Assembly: GCF_050789285.1 (NCBI RefSeq)
Contig: NZ_JBOUVX010000002.1
Location: 186,001 to 250,000, forward strand
Origin: CAVPWP01 sp050789285
GTDB lineage: Bacteria > Pseudomonadota > Alphaproteobacteria > Rhodobacterales > Rhodobacteraceae
Reading direction: 5' to 3'
DNA length: 64,000 nt
In this document: positions 46,685 through 56,475 of the stretch, piece by piece
Position numbering within the stretch: position 1 is the stretch's first letter
Layout of the letters: every line of letters starts with the position of its first letter
Made by a program: the position numbers and the translations under genes
The notes under the pieces: model-generated
What the model was told of the DNA's origin: nothing
What the model saw: only the letters and a program-made list of their open reading frames with translations
Databases searched by the model: none

Positions 46685-46698
46685 CCCGAGGTGCGGAA

Positions 46699-46713
46699 GG
46701 GGGCTCTGCCCCC
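46699..46713 (+). repeat. Rhodobacteraceae-type intergenic hairpin between GST and queG
   Basis: GGGGGC-TCT-GCCCCC forms a 6-bp stem with 3-base loop, followed by a CCCCCGGAGTA block (46728-46738). I recognise this arrangement as one of the intergenic repeats common in this family. It could also serve as a terminator after the GST gene. Confidence 0.6.
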
Positions 46714-46759
46714 GTCGCTGCGCGACTCCCCCGGAGTACTTCGAAAGAGAAGACGCGCT

Positions 46760-47797
46760 GTGAGCGAGGGGCTGAAGGCACGCCTTGAGGCTCAGGCCCT
46801 GGCGGAAGGCTTTGCCCGGATGCGGATCACGACGCCCGGAGCCGTCCCCGAAGTGCCCGCGCGCCTTGCGGCGTTTCTGGCAGCCGGTCGACACGGCCAG
46901 ATGACCTGGCTGGCCGAGAGGGCGGACTGGCGGGGGAACCCGGCGGCTCTCTGGCCCGAGGCGAAATCGGTGATCATGCTGGCGGAGCCCTATACGCCCG
47001 CCGAAGATCCGCTGGCCACGCTTGAGAGGCGCGATCGTGCGACGATCTCGGTCTATGCCCGGAATCGTGACTATCACGACGTTCTGAAGAAGCGGCTGAA
47101 ACGGCTTGCGCGCTGGCTGATCGCCGAGGCCGGGGGCGAGGTGAAGGTCTTCGTCGACACGGCCCCGGTGCCGGAGAAGGCGCTGGGCCAAGCAGCAGGC
47201 CTTGGCTGGCAGGGCAAGCACACCAACCTTGTCAGTCGCGAGTTGGGCAACTGGTTCTTCCTTGGGGCGATCTTCACGACGGTCGAGCTTCCGGTCGACG
47301 CGCCCGAGACCGATCACTGCGGGTCCTGCCGCGCCTGTCTGGACATCTGTCCCACCGATGCCTTTCCGGCGCCCTACCAGCTCGACGCGCGGCGCTGCAT
47401 CTCGTACCTGACGATCGAGCACCGGGGACCGGTGGACATGGCGCTGCGGCCGCGGCTTGGAAACCGGATCTACGGCTGCGACGACTGCCTTGCCGTCTGC
47501 CCCTGGAACAAGTTCGCAGTGGCGGCGCAGGAAATCGCCTATTCCGCGCGCGAAGATCTGGCCGCCCCGCGACTGGACGAACTCGCGTCGCTTGACGATG
47601 CCGGGTTCAGGGCGCGCTTTGCCGGCAGCCCGATCAAGCGGATCGGTCGCGACCGCTTCGTTCGCAATGTTCTTTACGCCATCGGAAACTCGGGCGATCG
47701 GGCCCTTCTGGCGACGGCGGAGCGGTTGCGGGACGACCCCGATCCGACCGTGGCCGACGCGGCGCAGTGGGCGGTGGGACAAATGCGAACGATGTGA
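46760..47797 (+). CDS. queG: Epoxyqueuosine reductase QueG
   Basis: QueG reduces epoxyqueuosine to queuosine in the wobble position of certain tRNAs, using cobalamin and two iron-sulfur clusters. The 345 residues have the conserved Asp stretch VFVDTAPVPEKALGQAAGLG and cobalamin-contact regions, then ferredoxin-type clusters CGSCRACLDICPTDAFPAP and YGCDDCLAVCPWNKFA (about 205-260). I chose the GTG at 46760 as the conserved start region (SEGLKARLEAQAL) begins there. The frame is open to 46691 through the intergenic repeat. Confidence 0.95.
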   Translation: MSEGLKARLEAQALAEGFARMRITTPGAVPEVPARLAAFLAAGRHGQMTWLAERADWRGNPAALWPEAKSVIMLAEPYTPAEDPLATLERRDRATISVYARNRDYHDVLKKRLKRLARWLIAEAGGEVKVFVDTAPVPEKALGQAAGLGWQGKHTNLVSRELGNWFFLGAIFTTVELPVDAPETDHCGSCRACLDICPTDAFPAPYQLDARRCISYLTIEHRGPVDMALRPRLGNRIYGCDDCLAVCPWNKFAVAAQEIAYSAREDLAAPRLDELASLDDAGFRARFAGSPIKRIGRDRFVRNVLYAIGNSGDRALLATAERLRDDPDPTVADAAQWAVGQMRTM

Positions 47798-47843
47798 TAT
47801 GTTGGTGCTCCCTGGCAGGACGCCAGCAAGAACGGAGAGAGTC

Positions 47844-48032
47844 ATGGGCAAGCACATCATCGACCATCCCCGCAGCCGCGACGGCAAGGCCATGCGCCGG
47901 TTCGCGCAGCTTGACGCCTTGATGCGGGCCGCGCCCCGCAAGCAGGCAGAGGTGTTGCGCCGGATGCCGAAAAAGCTGGACGGCGGCACGCGCCTGCGGC
48001 GCTACCTCTGGATCGAGCGCCACGCCGAATAA
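47844..48032 (+). CDS. Small basic protein of 62 residues, function unknown
   Basis: A 62-residue basic protein with Arg/Lys/His-rich composition begins MGKHIIDHPRSRDGKAMRRF and ends RLRRYLWIERHAE. A GGAGA ribosome site lies 6 bases before the ATG. No family is recognised. It is on the same strand as queG, 47 bp after it, so the two could be co-transcribed. The start signal and coding-like composition support a real gene. Confidence 0.6.
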   Translation: MGKHIIDHPRSRDGKAMRRFAQLDALMRAAPRKQAEVLRRMPKKLDGGTRLRRYLWIERHAE

Positions 48033-48259
48033 CGACTCGCGATCGTTCGTGGCGCACCTGGCGCAGACGCCCGTGGAATAGTCCGCGCAGCAAGAAAGAT
48101 GCCTGCGGACCGCGACCGTCCCGTCGCCGGCACCCTGTCCGACCTGGAGCGCCGGGACTTGAGGAAGCTGCGCGCTTGGTGCGGGCTTTCACAGGGCGCC
48201 TTCGGCGCGCATCGACGTCAGTGGTTTTCCCACCCGTCCGGATCGGCTAGTCGGAGGGC

Positions 48260-49171
48260 ATGTCGCCCCTGCGCGGAATCCTTCTGATGATTGCGTCCGT
48301 GACCCTGTTCACGGTCATGTCCGCGATGATCAAGGCGGCCGTGCGGATCCCGCCGGGCGAAGCGGTCTTCTTCCGATCGGTCGTCACGATCCCCGCCATG
48401 CTGATCTGGTTCGGGCTGCGTGGCCAACTGCGCGAGGCGCTGGGCACGCGCAACGGGTGGGGTCACGCCCGGCGCGGCATCATCGGAACCGTCGCCATGG
48501 GCCTGGGGTTTGCGGGGCTGAAGTTCCTGCCCCTGCCCGAGGTCACGGCCCTGCAGTTCGCGACGCCGATCTTCACGCTGATCTTCGCGGCCTTCATGCT
48601 GGGCGAACGGTTCCGGCTGATCCGGGCGGCCGCGGTCCTTGCGGGTCTGGTCGGCGTAGTGATCATCCTCTGGCCGCGGCTGACCATCGAAGGCAACCAG
48701 GCCGAGTTGATCGGCGCGACGCTGGTGCTGGCCGCGGCCGGCTGTGCGGCGTTGGCGCAGATCTTCGTCAAGCGCATGACCGGGACCGAGGCGCCGACCG
48801 CCATCGTGTTCTACTTCGCCGTCACCGCGACCAGCCTGTCGCTTCTGACGCTGCCCTTCGGCTGGGTCCTGCCGCAGGGCATCGAATGGGTCTGGATGAT
48901 CGGGGCCGGTGTCGTGGGTCTGGGCGGACAGATCCTGCTGACCGCAAGCTACCGTCATGCCGAAGTCAGCGTCCTTGCGCCCTTCACCTATGTCGCGATG
49001 ATCTGGTCGCTTCTTTTCGGCTGGTTCTTCTTCGCCGAGGCGCCGACCCCTCAGATCCTTGGCGGGGCGGCGCTGGTCATCGCATCCGGCGTGGTGATCT
49101 TCCTGCGCGAACGGCAGCTTGGCCTCAGACGCGCCGCCGAGGCCAAGCTGCGGGCAAAGGGGATGCAGTAG
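48260..49171 (+). CDS. DMT-superfamily transporter (EamA domain)
   Basis: The 303-residue protein has about ten membrane helices in two EamA-like halves: the first starts RGILLMIASVTLFTVMSAMI, and the second starts near 150 with the LVLAAAGCAALAQIFVKRMT repeat. The family includes exporters of amino acids and small metabolites; the substrate cannot be read. The C-terminus is basic. It is convergent with ilvE, 15 bp apart. Confidence 0.92.
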   Translation: MSPLRGILLMIASVTLFTVMSAMIKAAVRIPPGEAVFFRSVVTIPAMLIWFGLRGQLREALGTRNGWGHARRGIIGTVAMGLGFAGLKFLPLPEVTALQFATPIFTLIFAAFMLGERFRLIRAAAVLAGLVGVVIILWPRLTIEGNQAELIGATLVLAAAGCAALAQIFVKRMTGTEAPTAIVFYFAVTATSLSLLTLPFGWVLPQGIEWVWMIGAGVVGLGGQILLTASYRHAEVSVLAPFTYVAMIWSLLFGWFFFAEAPTPQILGGAALVIASGVVIFLRERQLGLRRAAEAKLRAKGMQ

Positions 49172-49186
49172 GAACGCCGCCTGGGG

Positions 49187-50056
49187 TCAGCTGCGGACCA
49201 GCGTCTCGTAGGCGTCCGATATCCCGCGCGTCAGGGCGCCGACCTCGAAGGTGTAGGTGCCGATCTGGCCCACGGGCGTGACTTCGGCAGCGGTTCCCGT
49301 CAGCCAGCATTGCTGGAAGGTTTCAAGCTCTCCCGGCAGGATGTGGCGCTCGTGCACCTTGATCTGCCGCTCGCGCAGCATGGCGATGACCGTCTGCCGT
49401 GTCAGCCCGTTCAGGAAGCAGTCCGGCAGCGGGGTGTGGACCTCGCCGTCCTTCACGAAGAAGATATTCGCCCCGGTCGCTTCGGCGACATAGCCGCGGT
49501 AGTCCATCATCATTGCGTCCGAGCAGCCTTTCGACTCGGCCTCGTGCTTGGACATCGTGGCGATCATGTAAAGACCGGCGGCCTTGGCCTGGAAGGGGGC
49601 CGTGGCCGGATCGGGCCGGCGCCACTTGGCGATGTCCAGCTTCGCGCCTTTCATCTTGGCGTCGCCATAGTAGTTGCCCCAGGCCCAGGCCGCGACGGCC
49701 ATGCGGACCGGGTTTCGACGCGAGGCGACACCCATGTCTTCGCCCGCGCCGCGCCAGGACACCGCGCGGACATAGGCGTCGGTCAGGCCGTTTGCCTTCA
49801 GCACGGCCTCCTTCGCGGCCTCGATCTCGTCGATCGTGTAGGGGATCTCGAAGTCGATCAGGTTGGCGGACTTTTTTAGCCGCTCGGAGTGTTCGCGGGA
49901 CTTGAAGATGCGCCCGCCATAGCAACGCTCGCCCTCGAAAACCGACGAGGCATAGTGCACGGCGTGGGACAGGATGTGGATGTTCGCGTCGCGCCAGGGC
50001 ACAAGCGCGCCATCCATCCAGATCATGCCGTCGCGGTCATCGTAAGATCCAGCCAT
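49187..50056 (-). CDS. ilvE: Branched-chain amino acid aminotransferase
   Basis: IlvE transfers amino groups between branched-chain amino acids and 2-oxoglutarate, last step of Ile, Leu and Val synthesis. The 289 residues are a class IV PLP enzyme: HALHYASSVFEGERCYGGRI-like N-terminal region (HAVHYASSVFEGERCYGGRI here), the PLP lysine within the conserved AKAAGLYMIATMSKHEAES, and the fold-type IV motif GYVAEATGANIFFVKDGEV. It is divergent from petP across an intergenic region with a promoter and operator on the petP side. Confidence 0.95.
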   Translation of the reverse strand: MAGSYDDRDGMIWMDGALVPWRDANIHILSHAVHYASSVFEGERCYGGRIFKSREHSERLKKSANLIDFEIPYTIDEIEAAKEAVLKANGLTDAYVRAVSWRGAGEDMGVASRRNPVRMAVAAWAWGNYYGDAKMKGAKLDIAKWRRPDPATAPFQAKAAGLYMIATMSKHEAESKGCSDAMMMDYRGYVAEATGANIFFVKDGEVHTPLPDCFLNGLTRQTVIAMLRERQIKVHERHILPGELETFQQCWLTGTAAEVTPVGQIGTYTFEVGALTRGISDAYETLVRS

Positions 50057-50165
50057 CCTGCGTCCTTTCCCCGGGCTATCGCGCCCTTTTTGCGATTATT
50101 GCGCTGGTTAGGTCCGCTTCGGACATAAAGTTGCGCAAAATTCGCCGATCGCTAGCAGTTGAGTC

Positions 50166-50194
50166 TTGGAATGTCAACAACACTGACATAAACT
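50166..50194 (+). promoter_or_regulatory. petP-petR promoter with operator in the spacer
   Basis: TTGGAA (50166-50171), a 17-base spacer (50172-50188) and TAAACT (50189-50194) precede petP by 28 bases. The spacer itself is an inverted repeat, TGTCA-N7-TGACA, extended by outer A/T to ATGTCA-N7-TGACAT. A regulator there would block polymerase directly. As petP is MarR-type, autoregulation is the simplest idea. Confidence 0.65.
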
Positions 50195-50222
50195 CGCTCA
50201 GGAATTGAGCGGCGAGGGAACG

Positions 50223-50726
50223 ATGGCCGAAGGTGGAGGAAGCGGCGGGGAAAGCCTGCTTTTCCTGACCGACGAACAGCTTCGCAAGGGCATCGAGGCG
50301 ATGTTCTTCGCCTACAGGGGCTTCACCGCCGATCCCGACCGCATCCTGTCCGAATACGAATACGGGCGCGCCCATCATCGCGCGCTGCACTTCATCAACC
50401 GCAACCGCGGCACGACGGTGAACAACCTGCTGGCCATCCTGGGGGTGACGAAACAGTCGCTTAACCGGGTGCTCAGGGCCCTGATCGACGACGGTCTGGT
50501 GGAAAGCCGCATCGGGGCGCGCGACAAGCGCGAGCGGAACCTATTCCTGACGCCCGCCGGAGAGGAGCTTGAGCGGAAGCTGTCGGATGCCCAGCGCGAC
50601 CGGATGCGGTCGGCCTACCGGACGGCCGGACCGGTGGCCGTGGCGGGCTTCCGGCAGGTTCTCGAGGCGATGATGGACCCCGAGATGCGGCGCCACTTCA
50701 ACGCCCGGACGGACGGCGAGGCATGA
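50223..50726 (+). CDS. petP: MarR-family regulator PetP
   Basis: The 167-residue protein is a winged-helix MarR repressor (about 25-150), with the recognition helix in NRGTTVNNLLAILGVTKQSL and the wing ARDKRERNLFLTPAGEELER. In Rhodobacter capsulatus petP precedes petR, the response regulator needed for growth that relies on cytochrome bc1; the same pair with ATGA overlap is seen here, so I assign the names by synteny. The bc1 genes do not follow here. GAGGGA lies before the ATG at 50223. Confidence 0.75.
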   Translation: MAEGGGSGGESLLFLTDEQLRKGIEAMFFAYRGFTADPDRILSEYEYGRAHHRALHFINRNRGTTVNNLLAILGVTKQSLNRVLRALIDDGLVESRIGARDKRERNLFLTPAGEELERKLSDAQRDRMRSAYRTAGPVAVAGFRQVLEAMMDPEMRRHFNARTDGEA

Positions 50727-51436
50727 CCGATACCGACATCCATCTTCTGATCGTCGACGACGACGAGCGCATTCGCGGGCTTCTGCAGAAGTTCCTGATC
50801 CGCAGCGGCTTCTGGGTGACGGCCGCCCGCGACGCGGCCCATGCGCGGCGGCTTCTTCAGGGCCTCGACTTCGACCTGATCGTTCTTGACGTCATGATGC
50901 CCGGCGAGGATGGCATCAGCTTCACCCGATCGTTGCGGGAAGAGCGCGACGTTCCCATCCTTCTTCTGACCGCCAAGGGCGAGACAGAGAACCGCATCGC
51001 CGGGCTTGAGGCGGGGGCGGACGATTATCTTCCCAAGCCGTTCGAACCCAAGGAGCTTCTGCTGCGCATCAACGCGATCCTGCGCCGCGCCCCGCCCGCC
51101 GATGCCGCGGCGTCAAGGCCGAAGGTGCTGCATCTCGGGGCCGTGCGCTATGATGTCGAACGCGGCGAGCTTTGGCAGGGCGACCATCCGGTTCGCCTGA
51201 CCGCGACCGAGGCGCAACTGATGCGGATCTTCGCCGCCCATCCGGGCGAGGCGCTGTCGCGCAACCGCCTTGTCGACGATCTTGGCCGTGGTAACGGCAA
51301 GGACGGGGAGCAGGCGCAGGAACGCGCTGTCGACGTCCAGATCACGCGGCTGCGCCGGAAGATCGAACGCGATCCGCGCCAGCCACGCTATCTGCAAACC
51401 GTGCGCGGCTCGGGGTACATGCTTGCGCCGGACTGA
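50723..51436 (+). CDS. petR: OmpR-family response regulator PetR
   Basis: It is a transcription factor with receiver and winged-helix DNA-binding domains in 237 residues. The receiver has the acidic pocket VDDDERI, the phospho-Asp in LIVLDVMMPGEDG (about 57), Thr in LLLTAKGE, and Lys in LPKPFEPKELL. The C-terminal OmpR domain has LTATEAQLMRIFAAHPGEAL and the recognition helix RAVDVQITRLRRKIERDPRQ. No histidine kinase gene is adjacent, as in R. capsulatus where PetR acts as an orphan. It overlaps petP by ATGA. Confidence 0.8.
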   Translation: MTDTDIHLLIVDDDERIRGLLQKFLIRSGFWVTAARDAAHARRLLQGLDFDLIVLDVMMPGEDGISFTRSLREERDVPILLLTAKGETENRIAGLEAGADDYLPKPFEPKELLLRINAILRRAPPADAAASRPKVLHLGAVRYDVERGELWQGDHPVRLTATEAQLMRIFAAHPGEALSRNRLVDDLGRGNGKDGEQAQERAVDVQITRLRRKIERDPRQPRYLQTVRGSGYMLAPD

Positions 51437-51437
51437 C

Positions 51438-51474
51438 ATCACGGCCGCGGCGCAGCCTGTGCCGCCGTCGTGAT
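51438..51474 (+). terminator. Long imperfect hairpin after petR
   Basis: ATCACGGCCGCGGC (51438-51451) pairs with the complementary arm 51461-51474 (GCCGCCGTCGTGAT) with 12 of 14 bases matched and a 9-base loop. It starts 1 base after the petR stop. No T-run follows, as is common in GC-rich genomes. Confidence 0.55.
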
Positions 51475-51545
51475 CCGTCGCGCGGGCCGGCTTGAAGTGC
51501 CGCGCGCTCGGTGACAGTGTCGGCGCCGAATCCGGAGGCACAGAC

Positions 51546-52979
<1,434 letters not shown>

Positions 52980-53077
52980 GGCCGTCCAATCCACGCCCGA
53001 CATCGGCGTCGGTGGACCCGGGGCCCGTCCTGCGCTATCGGGACGGGGAAACCCCTTTTCTTGCGGCGGACGCGACC

Positions 53078-53689
53078 TTGACCAACCACCTTCACGCCAC
53101 CGACCTTCCCGACGGGCTGGACCTTGGTCCTTCGGTCGCCATCGACTGCGAGACGATGGGCCTCAGACCGCACCGTGACCGGCTGTGCGTGGTGCAACTG
53201 TCGGGCGGCGACGGCCATGCCCATGTCGTCCGCATCGCCCCGGGTCAGACCCGCGCCCCGAATATCGAGCGACTGCTGGCCGATCCGTCGGTGCTGAAGC
53301 TGTTTCACTTCGGCCGCTTCGACATTGCCGCGCTCTACAATGCCTTCGGGGTGCTGGCCGCCCCCGTGTATTGCACGAAGATCGCGTCCAGGCTTGTGCG
53401 CACCTACACCGACAGGCACGGCCTCAAGTATCTTCTGGATGAACTGATCGGCGTCGATATCTCGAAGCAGCAGCAGATGAGCGACTGGGGCGCCGAAACG
53501 CTGACTCAGGCGCAGGTCGAATATGCGGCGTCAGACGTGCTTTACCTGCACCGCCTGAAGGACACGCTTGACGCGCGCCTTGCCCGCGAAGGCCGGACGG
53601 ACCTGGCGCAGGCGTGTTTCGACTTCCTGCCGATGCGCGCCCGCCTTGACCTTGCGGGATGGCCGGAAGAGGACATCTTTTCACATTGA
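53078..53689 (+). CDS. RNase D-like 3'-5' exonuclease domain protein
   Basis: The protein of about 203 residues is a single DEDD-type exonuclease domain with VAIDCETMGLRPHRDRLCVV (Asp-x-Glu), KLFHFGRFDIAALYNAFG (third Asp), and EYAASDVLYLHRL (Tyr-x3-Asp). The HRDC domains of E. coli RNase D are absent, so it is a short RNase D of the type found in alphaproteobacteria. I chose the TTG at 53078 (reads LTNHLHATDLPDGLDLG), which matches the conserved start; a GTG at 53012 is the longer option. It is followed within the LPS export block. Confidence 0.85.
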   Translation: MTNHLHATDLPDGLDLGPSVAIDCETMGLRPHRDRLCVVQLSGGDGHAHVVRIAPGQTRAPNIERLLADPSVLKLFHFGRFDIAALYNAFGVLAAPVYCTKIASRLVRTYTDRHGLKYLLDELIGVDISKQQQMSDWGAETLTQAQVEYAASDVLYLHRLKDTLDARLAREGRTDLAQACFDFLPMRARLDLAGWPEEDIFSH

Positions 53690-53760
53690 TGTCGGTTGCG
53701 ACGTCTGCGGCCGCGGCGCCGCTTGAATTGCCGGGCCTCCGGCCAGACATTGGCGTGAGA

Positions 53761-54369
53761 ATGGCGATTTCCGACACCGCATATTCAAGGCTGGTCGCCT
53801 TGCTGAAAGTCGCGCTGCCGCTCACGGCACTGGCGATCCTGTCGACGTTGTTCCTTCTGGCGCGCACTCCCGACATCGAGCGAACGATCCCCTACGCCGA
53901 TGTGGACATCGACGCCCTTGCGCGCGAGCCGCGCATTTCGGCCCCCGACTTTTCGGGAGTGGCGGCAGATGGGACCGGCCTTCAGGTCACGGCAACCACG
54001 GCCCGGCCCGATCCCGGCGACCCGGGGCTGTTTCACGCCGACGGCCTCGAGGCGCGGATCGACACGCCGGACGGCACCCGGATTCGGATGACCGCGGTCA
54101 CCGGCCGGGTGGACACGACGGCCGGCACCGCCACCCTTGCCGGAGATGTGCTTGTCGAGACCTCGACCGGCTATGCCGTTCGGACGGAAGAATTCACGGC
54201 ACGGCTTGACTCCACCCGCTCGGAAAGCGCGGGGGCGGTCGACGTCATGACGCCCTTCGGCCACCTCACCGCGGGGCTTTTCACGCTCACGCGTCTGCCC
54301 GGTGACGGGCAGGGCCATGTTCTGGTTTTCAGCGACGGCGTCGACCTGCTATACGATCCGCGGGATTGA
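53761..54369 (+). CDS. lptC: LPS export protein LptC
   Basis: LptC is a bitopic inner-membrane protein that passes lipopolysaccharide from LptBFG to LptA. The 202 residues have one N-terminal membrane helix (YSRLVALLKVALPLTALAIL, then STLFLL). A beta-jellyroll periplasmic domain has short repeats such as GTATLAGDVLVETSTGYAVR. Sequence is weakly conserved, and position before lptA-lptB decides the call. I chose the ATG at 53761 with GTGAG before it; an ATG at 53689 overlapping the RNase D stop is an alternative. Confidence 0.85.
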   Translation: MAISDTAYSRLVALLKVALPLTALAILSTLFLLARTPDIERTIPYADVDIDALAREPRISAPDFSGVAADGTGLQVTATTARPDPGDPGLFHADGLEARIDTPDGTRIRMTAVTGRVDTTAGTATLAGDVLVETSTGYAVRTEEFTARLDSTRSESAGAVDVMTPFGHLTAGLFTLTRLPGDGQGHVLVFSDGVDLLYDPRD

Positions 54370-54378
54370 GGACGGGCA

Positions 54379-54888
54379 ATGCGGCAGCGGCGAATGATTG
54401 GGGTTTGGGCGGCGCTGGTCAGTCTGGCCCTCGCACACGCGGCGGTCGCCCAGTCCACAAGCATCGCCTTCAGCGACATGGCGATCGACCCGGACTCTCC
54501 GATCGAGCTGTCCGCCGACCAGCTGAGTGTCAGCCAACCCGACGGCACGGCGCGGTTCCAGGGCAACGTCGTCGTGGCCCAGGGTGATCTGCGGATCTCG
54601 GCCGGAGAGATGCTGATCGAATATGCCGAAGGCGCCGACGGACAGCGCACGCGCATCTCGCGGCTGCTGGCCAGCGGGGGTGTCACGGTCGTTGCCCCGG
54701 CGGCGGCGGCCGAGGCGGAGGAAGCCACCTATTCGATCGGGGATTCGACCGTGGTCCTGACCGGCAACGTCCTGCTGACGCAGGGGCCGAATGCGATCTC
54801 GGGCGAACGGCTGACCATCGACCTTGTCGCGGGCACCGGGCTTTTCGACGGACGGGTCCGCACGGTGATCCAGGCGGGCGGCAACTGA
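54379..54888 (+). CDS. lptA: LPS transport periplasmic protein LptA
   Basis: LptA bridges the periplasm, carrying LPS along its beta-jellyroll grooves. The 169 residues have a signal peptide (about 1-27, ending AHAAVAQST). Then follow the OstA-type repeats: IELSADQLSVSQPDGTARFQ, GNVVVAQGDLRISAGEMLIE, VVLTGNVLLTQGPNAISGER. It starts 10 bp after lptC and overlaps lptB, so lptC-lptA-lptB form one operon. Confidence 0.93.
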   Translation: MRQRRMIGVWAALVSLALAHAAVAQSTSIAFSDMAIDPDSPIELSADQLSVSQPDGTARFQGNVVVAQGDLRISAGEMLIEYAEGADGQRTRISRLLASGGVTVVAPAAAAEAEEATYSIGDSTVVLTGNVLLTQGPNAISGERLTIDLVAGTGLFDGRVRTVIQAGGN

Positions 54889-55646
54889 TGGCCCGCCCCG
54901 AACTGACCGTCGCCGAAGGGGGCGCGGGCCTTCGGGTCAGCAACCTGCGCAAGAGCTATCGCAAGCGGCCGGTGATCCGCGACGTGAGCATGGCGCTGGA
55001 CCGGGGCGAGGTTGTCGCCCTTCTCGGGCCGAACGGGTCGGGAAAGACGACCTGCTTCTACACGATCGCTGGCCTCGTCTCGGCCGAGGGCGGGACCGTC
55101 TCGATCGACGGCCGCGACGTGACCGGCATGCCCATGTACCGCCGCGCCAAGCTTGGCATCGGCTATCTTCCGCAAGAGGTCTCGATCTTCCGGGGGCTCA
55201 GCGTCGAGGACAACATCCTTGCGATCCTCGAGATTGCCGAGGAAGACCACACACGGCGGCGCGAAAGGCTTGAGGAACTGCTCTCGGATTTCTCCATCAC
55301 CCATCTGCGGCGCGCGCCCGCGGTGGCCCTGTCGGGCGGCGAACGGCGGCGCGTCGAGATCGCGCGCTGCCTGGCCGCAAATCCGAAGTATCTTCTTCTC
55401 GACGAACCCTTCGCCGGTGTCGATCCGATCGCGGTGGGCGATATCCGGCACCTCGTGGGCGACCTCAAGACCCGCGGGATCGGCGTGCTGATCACCGATC
55501 ACAACGTGCGCGAGACGCTCGAGATCGTGGACCGCGCCTATATCCTGCACGATGGGCGGGTGCTGATGAGCGGCACGAGCGACGAGGTCGTGCGTGACGA
55601 AAACGTGCGCCGTGTCTATCTTGGCCAGAACTTCCGGATCAGCTGA
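54888..55646 (+). CDS. lptB: LPS export ABC transporter ATPase LptB
   Basis: LptB is the ATPase of LptBFG that extracts LPS from the inner membrane. The 252 residues have the full ABC set: Walker A LLGPNGSGKTTCFYTI, Q-loop IGYLPQEVSIFRGLS, signature ALSGGERRRVEIARCLA, Walker B YLLLDEPFAGVDPI, and the H-switch ITDHNVRETLEIVDRAYILH. The LPQEVSIFRGLSVEDNI form is LptB-specific. The start overlaps the lptA stop. In many proteobacteria rpoN follows lptB; here hpf follows directly after about 210 bases. Confidence 0.97.
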   Translation: MARPELTVAEGGAGLRVSNLRKSYRKRPVIRDVSMALDRGEVVALLGPNGSGKTTCFYTIAGLVSAEGGTVSIDGRDVTGMPMYRRAKLGIGYLPQEVSIFRGLSVEDNILAILEIAEEDHTRRRERLEELLSDFSITHLRRAPAVALSGGERRRVEIARCLAANPKYLLLDEPFAGVDPIAVGDIRHLVGDLKTRGIGVLITDHNVRETLEIVDRAYILHDGRVLMSGTSDEVVRDENVRRVYLGQNFRIS

Positions 55647-55859
55647 GCCCGGACCCAGCAGCGGCATTGACAGGGGGCCGCGATCTGCCGCCAAATAAAG
55701 GGGATGCATGCCGCGATTCACCCCGTTCGCATGGCGAGACAACGCCCGGCAAGACTGCGGTCCGACAGGCTTGGACCGGCATCATCCTCAACGGACACAG
55801 GAACGCAGGGCAGGCGATCGGCTCAGACGACGAAGCCGTTTCGCTCAGAGGGAGAGATC

Positions 55860-56432
55860 ATGCGATACCAGATCAGCGGACGCCATATCGACATCGGCAG
55901 CGCGCTTCAGACCCACGTGAAGGACGAGCTTGGCGCCGTCGTCGCCAAATACGCCGAACGCCCGACAGAGGCGACCGTGGTGTTCTCAAAGGCCGCGCAC
56001 GAGTTCGTCTGCGAAGCCACCGTGCATCTGTCCACGGGCCTGACCGCGCAGGCACGCGCGACCGCGACCGAGATCTATGCCGCCTTCGACAAATGCGCCG
56101 AGAAGATGGAAAAACAGTTGCGGCGATACAAGCGCCGGCTGAAGGATCATCATCGCGACAGGTCCGAGCCGGTTGAACTCCTTGCGGCGTCCTCCTATAT
56201 CCTCGCGTCATCGGAAGACGCAGAGGAATCGGAGCCCGAAACGCTCCAGCCGATGATCATTGCCGAGATGGAGACGAACATCCCGTCTCTCAGCGTCGGC
56301 GAAGCGGTCATGCAGATGGAGCTGGCAGGGGCGCCGGTGCTGGTCTTTCGAAAAGAAGGAAACCCGTCGGGCGTGAACATCGTGTACCGACGTGACGACG
56401 GGAATATCGGGTGGATCGACCCGAAACTGTGA
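55860..56432 (+). CDS. hpf: Long ribosome hibernation-promoting factor
   Basis: Long HPF dimerises 70S ribosomes into inactive 100S particles in stationary phase. The 190 residues have the S30AE N-terminal domain (ISGRHIDIGSALQTHVKDEL, with the basic KCAEKMEKQLRRYKRRLKDH helix) and the C-terminal dimerisation domain (about 130-190: MSVGEAVMQMELAGAPVLVF-like stretch, then NIVYRRDDGNIGWIDPKL). I chose the ATG at 55860 with GGGAGAG before it. It sits after lptB and before ptsN, a common alphaproteobacterial order. TTGACA at 55667-55672 may be the -35 of its promoter, but the -10 is unclear. Confidence 0.95.
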   Translation: MRYQISGRHIDIGSALQTHVKDELGAVVAKYAERPTEATVVFSKAAHEFVCEATVHLSTGLTAQARATATEIYAAFDKCAEKMEKQLRRYKRRLKDHHRDRSEPVELLAASSYILASSEDAEESEPETLQPMIIAEMETNIPSLSVGEAVMQMELAGAPVLVFRKEGNPSGVNIVYRRDDGNIGWIDPKL

Positions 56433-56475
56433 AACGGGCCGAAGTGTCCCGAAACGCCGGAGGCCGTAGCAGGCA

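Noticed and set aside
48099..48287. A 62-codon plus-strand frame between the small protein and the DMT transporter
   Set aside because: Overlaps the transporter start, lacks a ribosome site and looks like spacer translation.
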